Source: JAVVEG01 sp041689205 (GTDB lineage: Bacteria > Pseudomonadota > Gammaproteobacteria > Pseudomonadales > Pseudohongiellaceae). From it: 14,091 nucleotides of DNA. A program made the translations under genes and the position numbers. The stretch is taken from the NCBI GenBank assembly GCA_041689205.1, contig JBDNGQ010000012.1, positions 1-14,091 on the forward strand, in the 5' to 3' direction. Below the pieces are notes generated by a model. That model did no database searches and was not told where the DNA came from. It saw nothing but the letters and a program-made list of their open reading frames with translations. Shown here in pieces: positions 1 through 7,079 of the stretch (positions are counted from its first letter, which is position 1; each line of letters begins with the position of its first letter).

Positions 1-58
1 GACCATCGGGTAAACCCCTTGTGAATCTGCAAAACTCTCAAGGCGTTATGGAACACCG

Positions 59-744
59 CTAAGACTCTGATTTAGGTGTTTTCCCGAATAGCGGAACTAC
101 GCCGTCTGCCGGAACGCTCTCGTCCGGACGCACCAACAGGAAGTCACCGTTCTGTAACGCGCTGACGGCGACTTTCTCTTCACCCCCATCGGTGATTCGC
201 GTTGCGGTGTCCGGCAGGAGCTTCGCCAGTTCCTTTAATGCCCCTTGAGCCTGATTGATGGAGCGCATCTCGATCCAGTGGCCAAGGAGCATTATCGTGA
301 CCAGCGTGGCCAGTTCCCACCAGAGTGCATTGGCCTCGATCAGCCCGAGCTGACGACCCACGAGAACAGGAAGGCGACCGTGATGGCGAGCGAGATGAGG
401 GTCATCATCCCAGGCAGTCGGTCGGTCAGTTCCCGCCATGCTCCCTTTAGGAATACCACACCGCCATAGAGGAAGACGACCGTGGCGAGCACGGGTCCGA
501 TCCAGTCCGATCCGGGGAACGCCGGGGCCAGGTAACCGAGGAGCTCCTGGATGTGGGCAGACCAGAAGACCACCGGAACGGTGAGCGCGAGCGAGAGCCA
601 GAACCGGTCCCGGAACATCGCGGGAGAGTGACCCTCGTGCTTGTCATGGCCCCCTTGCTTGTCGTGCTTGTCTTGGCCTGAATGGCCGGACGTCGCTCCA
701 GGCTTGTGCGGCTGGTCGTGCACTTCAATAGCGCTCTTTTTCAT
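59..744 (-). pseudogene. CopB-like P1B-type copper ATPase, N-terminal part, frameshifted and truncated
   Basis: The intact family pumps copper out across the inner membrane. The start at 744 follows a strong AGGAGG. Residues 1-42 are rich in histidine (HDQPHKPG, GHDKHEGH), as is typical of CopB N-termini. Hydrophobic membrane segments then lead into MMTLISLAITVAF. The first frame stops at 340 soon after FLFSWVVSSG. The homologous protein continues one frame over from about 350 with LGLIEANALWW, LATLVTIMLLGHWIEM and the actuator-domain start VRPDESVPADGVV, which fits one missing base near 346-352. Homology ends near 95, before the expected TGES loop, phosphorylation site and ATP-binding domain. 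The remaining residues to the stop at 59 are unrelated. Two independent lesions mean the gene is dead. It diverges from the TonB receptor. The family call is firm; copper rather than another metal is inferred from the His-rich end. Confidence 0.88.
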
Positions 745-1030
745 CGGGCCTCCTTAAACCATCTACCCCATTCTCAATCGTTGTCATTCGAAGCTTTATA
801 GTGGGCGGAAACCGTTCGTTGGCACACGTACGCCAGGCAAGCCCGGAGCAGAGTCCGCTGGTCATGATTCGTTAACGTTAAGATAACTGTTACACAACCC
901 CTTGATCCTTGTGATCCCATGCCGTATCCGCCGACTATGCAGACACATCAGCACAAGCACATTAGAACAAGCTCATCAGCATAAGCACATCAGCATAAGC
1001 ACCTCAGCATAAACCGATTGGAGATACCGC
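745..1030. promoter_or_regulatory. Divergent intergenic region between the copper ATPase remnant and the TonB receptor
   Basis: This holds the control signals for both directions. The minus-strand gene has AGGAGG at 747-752. Toward the receptor, TTGATC (902-907), a 17-nt spacer and TATCCG (925-930) form a weak sigma-70-like pair, and GGAGA at 1020-1024 is the ribosome binding site. AATGACAACGATTGAGAAT (minus strand, about 770-788) matches the canonical Fur box at about 12 of 19 positions by eye. GTTAACGTTAAGATAAC at 871-887 is a second possible operator. The operator readings are inference and low in confidence. Confidence 0.4.
945..1014 (+). repeat. Five tandem 14-nt repeats in the receptor leader
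   Basis: Five adjoining 14-nt units begin at 945, 959, 973, 987 and 1001, with consensus ACATCAGCATAAGC. Unit 2 (ACATTAGAACAAGC) is the most diverged; units 3 and 4 differ at one base. The array ends six bases before the receptor's ribosome binding site, so it probably lies in the 5' untranslated leader. As 14 is not a multiple of three, the repeat is not built for a coding frame. It may have arisen by replication slippage or may be a regulatory array. Confidence 0.85.
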
Positions 1031-3166
1031 ATGCCCTTTAACCACAAGCGATTCATTGTCGCGCTCTGCCCGGTTCTTTTGGCGGCACCGGTTTTTGCCC
1101 AGCCTGGCGATACCAGGTCCGACGCTACCAAGGCCGACTCTACCGGGCCCGAATCTGCCGTGGTTGAAGAAATCCACGTGATAGGGCGACGGGTAAATCT
1201 GGTCGGCCAGGCGTCCAGCGCTTCGGAAGGTATTGTCTCCCAGGAAGAGATCGCGATCAGGCCACTGCTGCGCACCGGCGAGGTGCTGGAAACCGTGCCA
1301 GGCGTTGTGGCTACTCAGCACAGCGGGCCGGGTAAGGCCAACCAGTACTTTCTGCGCGGTTTCAACCTCGACCATGGCAATGACTTTGCCACGTTCATCG
1401 ATGCCATGCCGGTCAATATGCGCACCCATGGTCACGGCCAGGGCTATACCGACTTGAACTTCATCATTCCCGAACTGATTGGCCAGATTGCCTACCAGAA
1501 AGGCTCCTATTATCCGGGTACTGGGGATTTTTCCGGGACGGGTTCGGCAAGAATAAGCATGGCCGACAGTCAGGACACGCACCGCATCAAGCTGGGTACT
1601 GATTTTGGCCAGGAGAACTGGAACCGGATGCTGGCAAGCGGGGAGTTTAAAACCGGCAACAATGCCGGACTTATCTATGGACTTGAACTGGAAGGCAGTG
1701 ACGGACACTGGGATGACATTGACACCGATCTCAAGCGCAGAAATCTGTGGTTGAAGCAACAGTGGCAATCAGGTTCCAGCCAATATGGGCTCACCTTCAT
1801 GGGCTATGACAACTCCTGGAACTCGGCTGATCAGATTCCGCAGCGGGCCGTAGACGCCGGTATCATTACCGAATACGGCTCACTGAATACCACCTCTGGC
1901 GGCGACTCCAGCCGCTACAGCCTGTCCGGAAACTGGCAACACGCCTCCGATGCCGGGGTGTTGAATGCCAGTGCTTATGTTATCGATTACGACCTGAACC
2001 TGTGGGCTGACTTCACCTACTTCATCGATCCCGCAGGTGACCAGCATCATCAGGTGGACAAGCGACAGATTTACGGCTGGGATGTCAGTTGGGCCCAGGA
2101 CGGGCATTGGGGTAACTGGCAGGTCAATAACACCTTTGGCAACCAGCTGCGCTACGACGATATAGCAAAAGTTGGCATCTACCAGACGCAGGCCAGGGCG
2201 CGCACCGGCGTGTTCCGCATTGATGCCGTAGACGAGTGGAGCAACGGCAGCTATTGGGAAAATGAGCTGCGCTGGACTGAAAACTTTCGGACCACTGCGG
2301 GTCTGCGTTACGACTACTTCAGCTTTAAAGTTGATCCGGCAGAAGCCGCGTATGCACCGTCGCTGCTGGTCAATGGCGGGGCAGCGAAGGCAGATATCGT
2401 GACCGCTTCAGCGGGTGCCATTTATACGTTTACGCCCGAGATTGAAATCTACGCCAATATCGGCCAGGGCTTTCACAGCAATGATGCCAGAGGCGCCACG
2501 ATTGAACTGGACCCAGTGACAGGTGATCCGCAGGAACGAGCGGACCCCCTTGTTGATACTCTGGGCTACGAGTTTGGTATGCGCGCCTTCCTCAACGACT
2601 CCCTGAATCTGTCCATGGCCCTGTGGTCGCTGGACATTGATTCCGAACTGGTTTTCGTTGGAGACACCGGCAGTACTGAAGATACCGGTGTCGGCAGCAA
2701 GCGCAAAGGGCTGGAACTGACGGCCTACTACTATCTGAATGACGTCTGGACACTGGATTTTGAATACGCCTGGTCGCATGCACGCTTCAAAGAAAAAGTG
2801 GATGGATCCGACCTGATTCCCGGTGCCCTGGAGCATGTCCTCAGCGGCGGCGTGAATGCCCGGTTTTCTGATCGCTTCTACAGCAACTTCAGAGTGCGGC
2901 ATTTCGAGGATTATCCGCTTGATGGCGGACGCACGGCGACAGCCAGCACCATCGCCAATCTGCGCCTGGCCTGGCAGTTCACCGACAAGCTGGAAGGCAG
3001 CCTGGATATCCTGAACCTGTTTGATTCCTCAGACCGGGATATTCAGTACGTGTATGAATCCAGGCTCCGGAGCGAACTGCAGGCCGGGCTGGACCCGGTA
3101 GAGGATGTGCATTTCCACATCTTTGAGCCGCGCTCTTACCATGTCAATCTGACTTACCAGTTTTAA
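1031..3166 (+). CDS. TonB-dependent outer-membrane receptor
   Basis: This 711-aa protein is a gated outer-membrane import channel powered by TonB. A signal peptide with predicted cleavage after VFA (residue 23) is followed by a TonB-box-like stretch EEIHVIGRR (46-54) and a plug domain at about 65-175, with GEVLETVPGVV, QYFLRGFNLDHG and the histidine-bearing NMRTHGHGQGY. The rest alternates aromatic and polar residues as in a 22-strand barrel and ends in VNLTYQF, the terminal phenylalanine expected of outer-membrane proteins. Length is normal for the family. The start is supported by GGAGA six bases upstream. The substrate cannot be read from the sequence. The divergent metal ATPase remnant and the HGHG motif hint at a metal or metal complex, but this is inference. 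The gene looks intact, unlike most of its neighbours. Confidence 0.93.
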   Translation: MPFNHKRFIVALCPVLLAAPVFAQPGDTRSDATKADSTGPESAVVEEIHVIGRRVNLVGQASSASEGIVSQEEIAIRPLLRTGEVLETVPGVVATQHSGPGKANQYFLRGFNLDHGNDFATFIDAMPVNMRTHGHGQGYTDLNFIIPELIGQIAYQKGSYYPGTGDFSGTGSARISMADSQDTHRIKLGTDFGQENWNRMLASGEFKTGNNAGLIYGLELEGSDGHWDDIDTDLKRRNLWLKQQWQSGSSQYGLTFMGYDNSWNSADQIPQRAVDAGIITEYGSLNTTSGGDSSRYSLSGNWQHASDAGVLNASAYVIDYDLNLWADFTYFIDPAGDQHHQVDKRQIYGWDVSWAQDGHWGNWQVNNTFGNQLRYDDIAKVGIYQTQARARTGVFRIDAVDEWSNGSYWENELRWTENFRTTAGLRYDYFSFKVDPAEAAYAPSLLVNGGAAKADIVTASAGAIYTFTPEIEIYANIGQGFHSNDARGATIELDPVTGDPQERADPLVDTLGYEFGMRAFLNDSLNLSMALWSLDIDSELVFVGDTGSTEDTGVGSKRKGLELTAYYYLNDVWTLDFEYAWSHARFKEKVDGSDLIPGALEHVLSGGVNARFSDRFYSNFRVRHFEDYPLDGGRTATASTIANLRLAWQFTDKLEGSLDILNLFDSSDRDIQYVYESRLRSELQAGLDPVEDVHFHIFEPRSYHVNLTYQF

Positions 3167-3264
3167 ACAGAGCCGAGGCAACATCAGAAAACTCGTAATA
3201 CGTTATATGTTAGCTCTTATTAGTGTACTACGCCCCAGAGCTTATCCCTGCCATCAACGCGGCA

Positions 3265-3506
3265 TCACGCCCGGCGGGCATTCAGGCCAAAGAATACAGC
3301 GGCACTTATCAACGCCTCATCTTCGCTGACCAGGCAAGCGCGATTATGTTCCGCACAGGCCAGGTGGAGCGCGTCCAGTGTTCTCAGGCTGGTCTTGCGC
3401 ATAGTGATCCAATGGATCGCACGCTGGTAACAGGAAGATTCACCTGTTCACTGGCCTGCCCCTGACGGTAATAAGGCAACAGCGCGCTGGTATCAAAATA
3501 CAACAT
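3265..3506 (-). pseudogene. PIN-domain (VapC-like) toxin remnant with out-of-frame internal deletion
   Basis: Intact PIN toxins are about 130-145-aa ribonucleases. The start ATG at 3506 overlaps the antitoxin stop (TGATG). The first 23 codons (MLYFDTSALLPYYRQGQASE) are a typical PIN N-terminus with the first acidic residue (D5). Directly beyond, in another frame (3435-3265), is a typical PIN C-terminus: RAIHWITMRKTSLRTLDALH, then CLVSEDEALISAAVFFGLNA, carrying the later conserved aspartates. About 60 central residues are missing. As it stands, the start-codon frame gives only 40 residues, stopping at 3384. The toxin must be inactive. Both ends are clear by eye. Confidence 0.85.
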
Positions 3507-3507
3507 C

Positions 3508-3742
3508 AGAAGCGCTCTTCGTCCCGAAGTTTTCTCACTGCCTCTGCAGCGCTCTCTTTGCTTGCAGGCAACGAGGCTCTGAGCCCAGAGCGATCGGTAA
3601 ATCGAACGGGTTAGGCCTGGAGAGCCGTCAACCGCGCTGCGGGCCTGCCATGGCGCAGGATAACGATCTCTTCTCCGGCCGCCACCGCGTCCAGCAGATT
3701 AGACAGCTTTTCACGCGTTTCCCCAACATTGATCTTCTGCAT
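3508..3742 (-). pseudogene. Phd/YefM-family antitoxin interrupted by an in-frame stop
   Basis: From ATG 3742 the sequence MQKINVGETREKLSNLLDAV with EIVILRHGRPAARL is a classic Phd/YefM antitoxin N-terminus (DNA-binding half). A TAA codon at 3611-3613 ends it after 43 residues. The same frame then continues without indels through PVRFTDRSGL and AAEAVRKLRDEERF to a TGA that overlaps the toxin start, giving 78 codons, the usual antitoxin length. A single nonsense change therefore removed the toxin-binding C-terminal half. The 43-residue DNA-binding part could still be made. It is operonic with the broken PIN gene. Confidence 0.85.
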
Positions 3743-3766
3743 GTTTAAGCGTCTACCCCTTCCGTA

Positions 3767-3778
3767 TTGTGTACACAA
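3767..3778. promoter_or_regulatory. Palindromic operator of the Phd/PIN antitoxin gene
   Basis: TTGTGTACACAA is a perfect 12-nt palindrome 25 bases upstream of the antitoxin ATG. It contains TGTACA, the core bound by YefM-type antitoxins, so it is probably the autoregulatory operator. Its function is inferred from position and from the known YefM motif. Confidence 0.55.
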
Positions 3779-3827
3779 AAAGCGTACTCCTGCGGATTTC
3801 CTATTGCAATACCGGTGGTTTCTATCG

Positions 3828-3962
3828 TCAAGAGCCATCCGCCTGATGCAATGACTGCGCAGCAACAAAAGTGTCCAGCACTGGAAGGTCTTGCATATCC
3901 CGCACCGTGTTGGTCGCAAGCACATGGGGGCGTCGCCATCCCTGTAACCCGCAGCCTGATGG
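3828..3962 (-). pseudogene. Possible C-terminal remnant of a second PIN-like toxin
   Basis: One minus-strand frame between a stop at 3963 and a stop at 3828 reads HVLATNTVRDMQDLPVLDTF, resembling the end of VapC proteins (the ATRN-x-DF region followed by a hydrophobic strand and LNPF). There is no start codon and no recognisable upstream domain. The resemblance is short, so this is a weak call. The rest of the 3743-4017 gap holds nothing recognisable apart from the antitoxin operator. Confidence 0.25.
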
Positions 3963-4017
3963 CTATTTATCAGCTCTGGCAGTCTTATCCGCTCTAGCAG
4001 CAAGCAGCGAGTAGTTC

Positions 4018-4043
4018 TTAGATGGGGTTTGTTGAGCGCATAC
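4018..4043 (-). mobile_element. IS66-type terminal inverted repeat at the 3' end of rloB
   Basis: Read on the minus strand, 4043-4018 begins GTATGCGCTCAACAAACC and ends CCCATCTAA. It matches the outer end of the IS66 element at 13946-13921 at 23 of 26 positions. The outer tip faces rloB and the element would have extended leftward, but no IS66 coding sequence remains there. The end supplies the last eight codons (MRSTNPI and the stop) of rloB. Confidence 0.65.
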
Positions 4044-4695
4044 CCTGCAGGAACTCCACCAGCTCATGAATTTGAGTGCTGGGGTTGTCTGTATGGTGTT
4101 GAAGAGCAGCTATATTCGCGCGCTTCGCATTGCTTTTCGCATGCTCTAGTTGCCCAGCTAGCTCTGCAAAAATACCCTTACCCCCTTTTTGATAGTGGGG
4201 CATGTATTTTTTTAAGTCAGCCCAAACCTGGTCGCCAACGCTATTACCCGGCAGGGACTCGTATGGGGCTGTGGAATAATGGAAATGCAATAGCAACCAA
4301 TACTCAAAACAAGGAACAGAAGTCACAGCAAGAAAGGTGTCTTTGGGCGTAGCTCCCGCAATTCTTCTGCAAGCCAAGTCATAGGTTTCATGGCTATCTT
4401 TATCAAAGACGCAATACACCCGGTCAAAGGGATCGCCGGCATTCTTTTCCTCTGCGTATCGCCGGAATGCAAACTGACAGATGCTGTCAGGACTGGAATC
4501 ACAATCGCCTGTTATTTCGATATTGGCGCCATTGAGTTGGTAGTAGTCTTTCAGGCCCTGGAAATAATGAGGCTCCGTTTTACTACCCTCGCAAACTATT
4601 AAAACTTTAGCGTAAGGCGCACGCTTCGCTTTACGCCGCTCCAAAGAACTAGCCTGTCTGGCTTTGCGTTTATGGAAGAGATTATCCGTCCCCAT
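4018..4695 (-). CDS. rloB: RloB-family Toprim-like protein (AbiL-type defence component)
   Basis: This 225-aa protein shows the RloB pattern. A basic N-terminus is followed by VLIVCEGSKTEPHYFQGLKD (31-50, with the Toprim-type glutamate E36), CVFDKD (95-100, with the two metal-binding aspartates), and SVPCFEYWLLLHF (126-138), the conserved block before the C-terminal helices. NPSTQIHELVEFL (204-216) is the usual C-terminus. Toprim proteins of this kind are thought to be the nucleolytic effectors of two-gene abortive-infection systems, with RloA as sensor ATPase. The start overlaps the rloA stop by one base (TAATG), indicating coupled translation. The final residues (about 219-225) and the stop come from an IS66-type end, but the conserved parts are complete, so the protein is probably functional. 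Confidence 0.85.
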   Translation of the reverse strand: MGTDNLFHKRKARQASSLERRKAKRAPYAKVLIVCEGSKTEPHYFQGLKDYYQLNGANIEITGDCDSSPDSICQFAFRRYAEEKNAGDPFDRVYCVFDKDSHETYDLACRRIAGATPKDTFLAVTSVPCFEYWLLLHFHYSTAPYESLPGNSVGDQVWADLKKYMPHYQKGGKGIFAELAGQLEHAKSNAKRANIAALQHHTDNPSTQIHELVEFLQGMRSTNPI

Positions 4696-5987
4696 TAGCC
4701 AGCTACCTTTTTGTCGCAGGCAAATCGATAGTGATGCATTTGCACAAACGGCAAAGCGCCGTAACGGCCTGACAAGTAGGAAAGCTCCAGATTCTCCCTG
4801 CCCTTTCGAGGGCTAAAATCCGTTAGCGGGTAAAGCTGAGTAGCCTGAGATGTGTCTTTTTCACAGAACCAGATTTGATCACGTCGAAACACGTCCTGAT
4901 TGAGAATAGATGTTTCATGGGTGGTGAACACCAATTGCGCATTTTTTGGGTTCGTTTCGGAGCTGTGAAATAATTGAACCAAGAACTGGACCAGTTTGGG
5001 GTGCAGATTGTCATGTAGTTCGTCAATGAACAGAACATAACCATTTTCAAGACAGTCCAGCCAAGGACCCGCAAAACCAAAAAAACGTTGTGTGCCATCT
5101 GACTCGTCATTCAGATCGAAGATGACTTTATTACCCTCTGCTGTTTCATGAATAGTTTTAATACCTAAGAACTTTTTCCCACTCATTTCCTTGGCTAAGT
5201 TTTCTTTAATCGACTCTGGCATGTCATCCGGCAGTTTGTCAGGGTCAAAGAGCTCTTCGTCAACTTCAATATTGGAGATGCCCAAATCAGCCGCCTTGAG
5301 AAAATTGACAACACGCGCTTTTTCGGCGCCGCTACACATGGATGCGCTAAATCCTACGCCCCAGCCACCCACTTGACCCGTTCTCAGCGTGGTCTTAAAC
5401 CAATCGTAGATTGGCTGTAACTGCTGACTGTTCAGTTGTACTGCCGTCGAAAGAAACAAGGCGTTATCCCGAGTGGACTTTTGCCACAAATGCTTCTCTC
5501 CAGTTAGATTACTACCAAGCTCCCAGTCATAGCGCTGCTTAATCGCATCCCAAGAACGTCCGAACCAGCGCTGTGGCCTCTTTCTAGGATACGCCAACAG
5601 CCACTCCTCGTGGACTCGATCACTGGTGGCGGTAAAGCCGTACTGATATCGCACGCCGTCGACAATGAAGATCATCTCAAATTCACTGGGCTGTTGCTGT
5701 GTCGCCAAATTGAGTCGGAAGGGCTCAACTGGAAGTAAATCCCCCCGCTGTTTACCCGCTGAATGCAGCACCACTTCCTTCATCGCGCGCACCGCTCGTA
5801 ACAAATTGGTTTTACCACCCGCATTCGGGCCATAAATTGCCGCCGACCGCAATAAGTCAAACTCATTGGCCGCCTTTACCTTAAACGTATTTGTGTCGCC
5901 AAGCTCTTGCCCACTCGCTTTTGCCATGCTGAAATTTTGCCGCTCCTGAAAGGAACGAAAATTGGCCACACTAAACTCAATCAGCAT
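4695..5987 (-). CDS. rloA: RloA-family AAA/ABC-type ATPase (AbiL-type defence component)
   Basis: This 430-aa ATPase of the SMC/ABC-like AAA_15 type starts MLIEFSVANFRSFQE, a characteristic opening strand-turn. It has Walker A GPNAGGKT (53-60), a signature-like SDGTQRFFGF (297-306), Walker B VLFIDELHDNLHP (318-330) and an H-loop FTTHET (354-359). Length is normal for RloA. The gene has its own promoter and a near-perfect ribosome binding site (AGGAGGTT) and is followed by rloB with a one-base overlap. Such pairs are known as AbiL or Rlo (restriction-linked ORF) systems and give phage protection by abortive infection in some hosts. The family is seen directly; the phage-defence role is known for relatives and inferred here. 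A PARIS-like AriA/AriB pair is a less likely alternative. Confidence 0.88.
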   Translation of the reverse strand: MLIEFSVANFRSFQERQNFSMAKASGQELGDTNTFKVKAANEFDLLRSAAIYGPNAGGKTNLLRAVRAMKEVVLHSAGKQRGDLLPVEPFRLNLATQQQPSEFEMIFIVDGVRYQYGFTATSDRVHEEWLLAYPRKRPQRWFGRSWDAIKQRYDWELGSNLTGEKHLWQKSTRDNALFLSTAVQLNSQQLQPIYDWFKTTLRTGQVGGWGVGFSASMCSGAEKARVVNFLKAADLGISNIEVDEELFDPDKLPDDMPESIKENLAKEMSGKKFLGIKTIHETAEGNKVIFDLNDESDGTQRFFGFAGPWLDCLENGYVLFIDELHDNLHPKLVQFLVQLFHSSETNPKNAQLVFTTHETSILNQDVFRRDQIWFCEKDTSQATQLYPLTDFSPRKGRENLELSYLSGRYGALPFVQMHHYRFACDKKVAG

Positions 5988-5991
5988 AGAA

Positions 5992-6079
5992 ACCTCCTCA
6001 CTTATGCGTTAGCTGGCCAAATTAGCATAAAACCTAATTAGAATGCGTTTTAATTATCATTTTTGGTATTTTTTGTCAA
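5992..6079 (-). promoter_or_regulatory. Promoter and ribosome binding site of the rloAB operon
   Basis: On the minus strand, a perfect -35 TTGACA (6079-6074) is followed by a 17-nt spacer and -10-like TAATTA (6056-6051) in very A+T-rich DNA. The ribosome binding site AGGAGGTT lies at 5998-5991, four bases before the ATG. This is the best sigma-70-like promoter in the window and suggests constitutive low-to-moderate expression. Confidence 0.6.
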
Positions 6080-6139
6080 AATTCAATATAACTATATGTT
6101 TTTGGCAATTTTAGGCACCCAATCCAGAAACGCTTTTCC

Positions 6140-6174
6140 GGCGGGCGGGTGCCCGCCTTCCAGAACTGTTCTGG
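6140..6174. repeat. Twin GC-rich hairpins between rloA and tacA
   Basis: GGCGGGC-GGGT-GCCCGCC (6140-6157) forms a 7-bp stem. CCAGAA-CTG-TTCTGG (6160-6174) forms a second, tightly spaced stem. There is no T-run after either, so they are not convincing terminators; they resemble REP-type palindromes. The rest of 5988-6270 holds the two promoters, a 19-nt repeat at 6110-6128 and otherwise A+T-rich spacer. Confidence 0.45.
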
Positions 6175-6211
6175 CCTGATGGAACCGGACAACTATTTGA
6201 AGCTTCACTAG

Positions 6212-6246
6212 ACAGACTGCGTCATTTGTACTAACGTTCCGTCTGT
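6212..6246. promoter_or_regulatory. Inverted repeat upstream of tacA (candidate operator)
   Basis: ACAGAC (6212-6217) and GTCTGT (6241-6246) are inverted copies, and TTGTAC occurs at 6225-6230 and again near 6245. They lie within 60 bases of the tacA start, where a ribbon-helix-helix antitoxin would bind to repress its own operon. This is inference from position and symmetry. Confidence 0.35.
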
Positions 6247-6270
6247 TGTACGCCAACCAGGAGAATTATC

Positions 6271-6558
6271 ATGCATACCAGTGCCACAACTGCACGCTCG
6301 GCCCGACTCGGCCTGCGCGCAACCCCCGAACAGGAAGCTGTACTGCGCCGTGCCGCCGAAGTGGCGCACAAGTCTCTCACCGATTTCATTCTCGATGCTG
6401 CCTACCAGGCAGCTGAGCAGACCTTGCTCGATCAGCGCCTATTCCTGGTTTCCGGCAGTCAATATCAAGCGCTTCTGGAAATGCTGGATCGGCCGGAGTC
6501 CGACAATCCTGGCTTAGTAGATCTGTTTGCCCGGCGTCCGCCGTGGGTTGAGAAATGA
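6271..6558 (+). CDS. tacA: TacA-type (DUF1778) ribbon-helix-helix antitoxin
   Basis: This 95-aa antitoxin of an acetyltransferase toxin-antitoxin pair has a ribbon-helix-helix region at about 9-50 (SARLGLRATPEQEAVLRRAA, then SLTDFILDAAYQAAEQ), which binds the promoter. The C-terminal tail NPGLVDLFARRPPWVEK (79-95) is the part that covers the toxin's acetyl-CoA site in relatives. AGGAG stands eight bases before the ATG. The stop overlaps the tacT start by four bases (ATGA). It appears intact. Confidence 0.93.
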   Translation: MHTSATTARSARLGLRATPEQEAVLRRAAEVAHKSLTDFILDAAYQAAEQTLLDQRLFLVSGSQYQALLEMLDRPESDNPGLVDLFARRPPWVEK

Positions 6559-7049
6559 ATTTGTCGGCCCCGTTGCCACTAGATGCGAACCATCAGTTAG
6601 AAGAATTCGATTGTGCTCGCCCCGCACTCAACACTTGGCTGCTGCACCATGCGCGTCAGGCTCACAGTAGCGGATCTGCAAGAACCTTCGCTGTCTGCGA
6701 TGGATCTCGCGTCGCAGGCTACTTCAGCCTGACCGTTGGCCAGATCGACACGCTTGAAGCGCCCGAGCCCGTCCGGCGGGGGATGGGGCAGCATCCGATC
6801 CCGGTAATTATTCTGGCAAGACTCGCAGTCGATATCGCCTATCAAGGGCGGGGAATTGGTTTCGGCATGCTGCAGGACGCCATTCGGCGCACACTTAAAA
6901 TTGCTGAGCAAGCGGGAATCCGGGCTCTGTTGACACATCCTATCGACGCGGAGGCCGAGGTGTATTATCGTCGATTCGGCTTCGAGTCGACGCCGGTGCG
7001 CGAGCGACAACTGATTCTGCTGCTTAAGGATGCGCGGCGTTTTGTTTGA
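6555..7049 (+). CDS. tacT: TacT-type GNAT acetyltransferase toxin
   Basis: This 164-aa GNAT-fold toxin belongs to a family that acetylates the amino group of charged tRNA and so halts translation. The N-terminus has FDCARPALNTWLLHHARQAH (18-37), typical of TacT. The acetyl-CoA-binding motif A is LARLAVDIAYQGRGIGFGML (87-106), with QGRGIG the pyrophosphate loop. EAEVYYRRFGFE (133-144) carries the catalytic tyrosine (Y137 or Y138). Length is normal, and it overlaps tacA by four bases. All key residues are present, so toxin and antitoxin are probably active. It converges on the HicB remnant. Confidence 0.93.
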   Translation: MNLSAPLPLDANHQLEEFDCARPALNTWLLHHARQAHSSGSARTFAVCDGSRVAGYFSLTVGQIDTLEAPEPVRRGMGQHPIPVIILARLAVDIAYQGRGIGFGMLQDAIRRTLKIAEQAGIRALLTHPIDAEAEVYYRRFGFESTPVRERQLILLLKDARRFV

Positions 7050-7079
7050 AACCATGGTTGATAATCCACACTGACAGAT

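Noticed and set aside
945..1014. CRISPR array
   Set aside because: The 14-nt units are directly adjoining with no spacers and there are no cas genes.
1004..1768. 254-codon minus-strand open frame (and shorter ones at 976-1275, 1880-2107, 2408-2902) within the TonB receptor
   Set aside because: Antisense shadows of a well-supported receptor; no family resemblance and no ribosome binding sites.
3223..3465. 80-codon plus-strand open frame after the receptor
   Set aside because: It runs antisense to the PIN toxin remnant, whose two conserved ends explain this DNA better.
6140..6174. Intrinsic terminator after the tac/rlo intergenic hairpins
   Set aside because: No T-run follows on either strand, and the flanking genes diverge from this spot, so nothing should end here.
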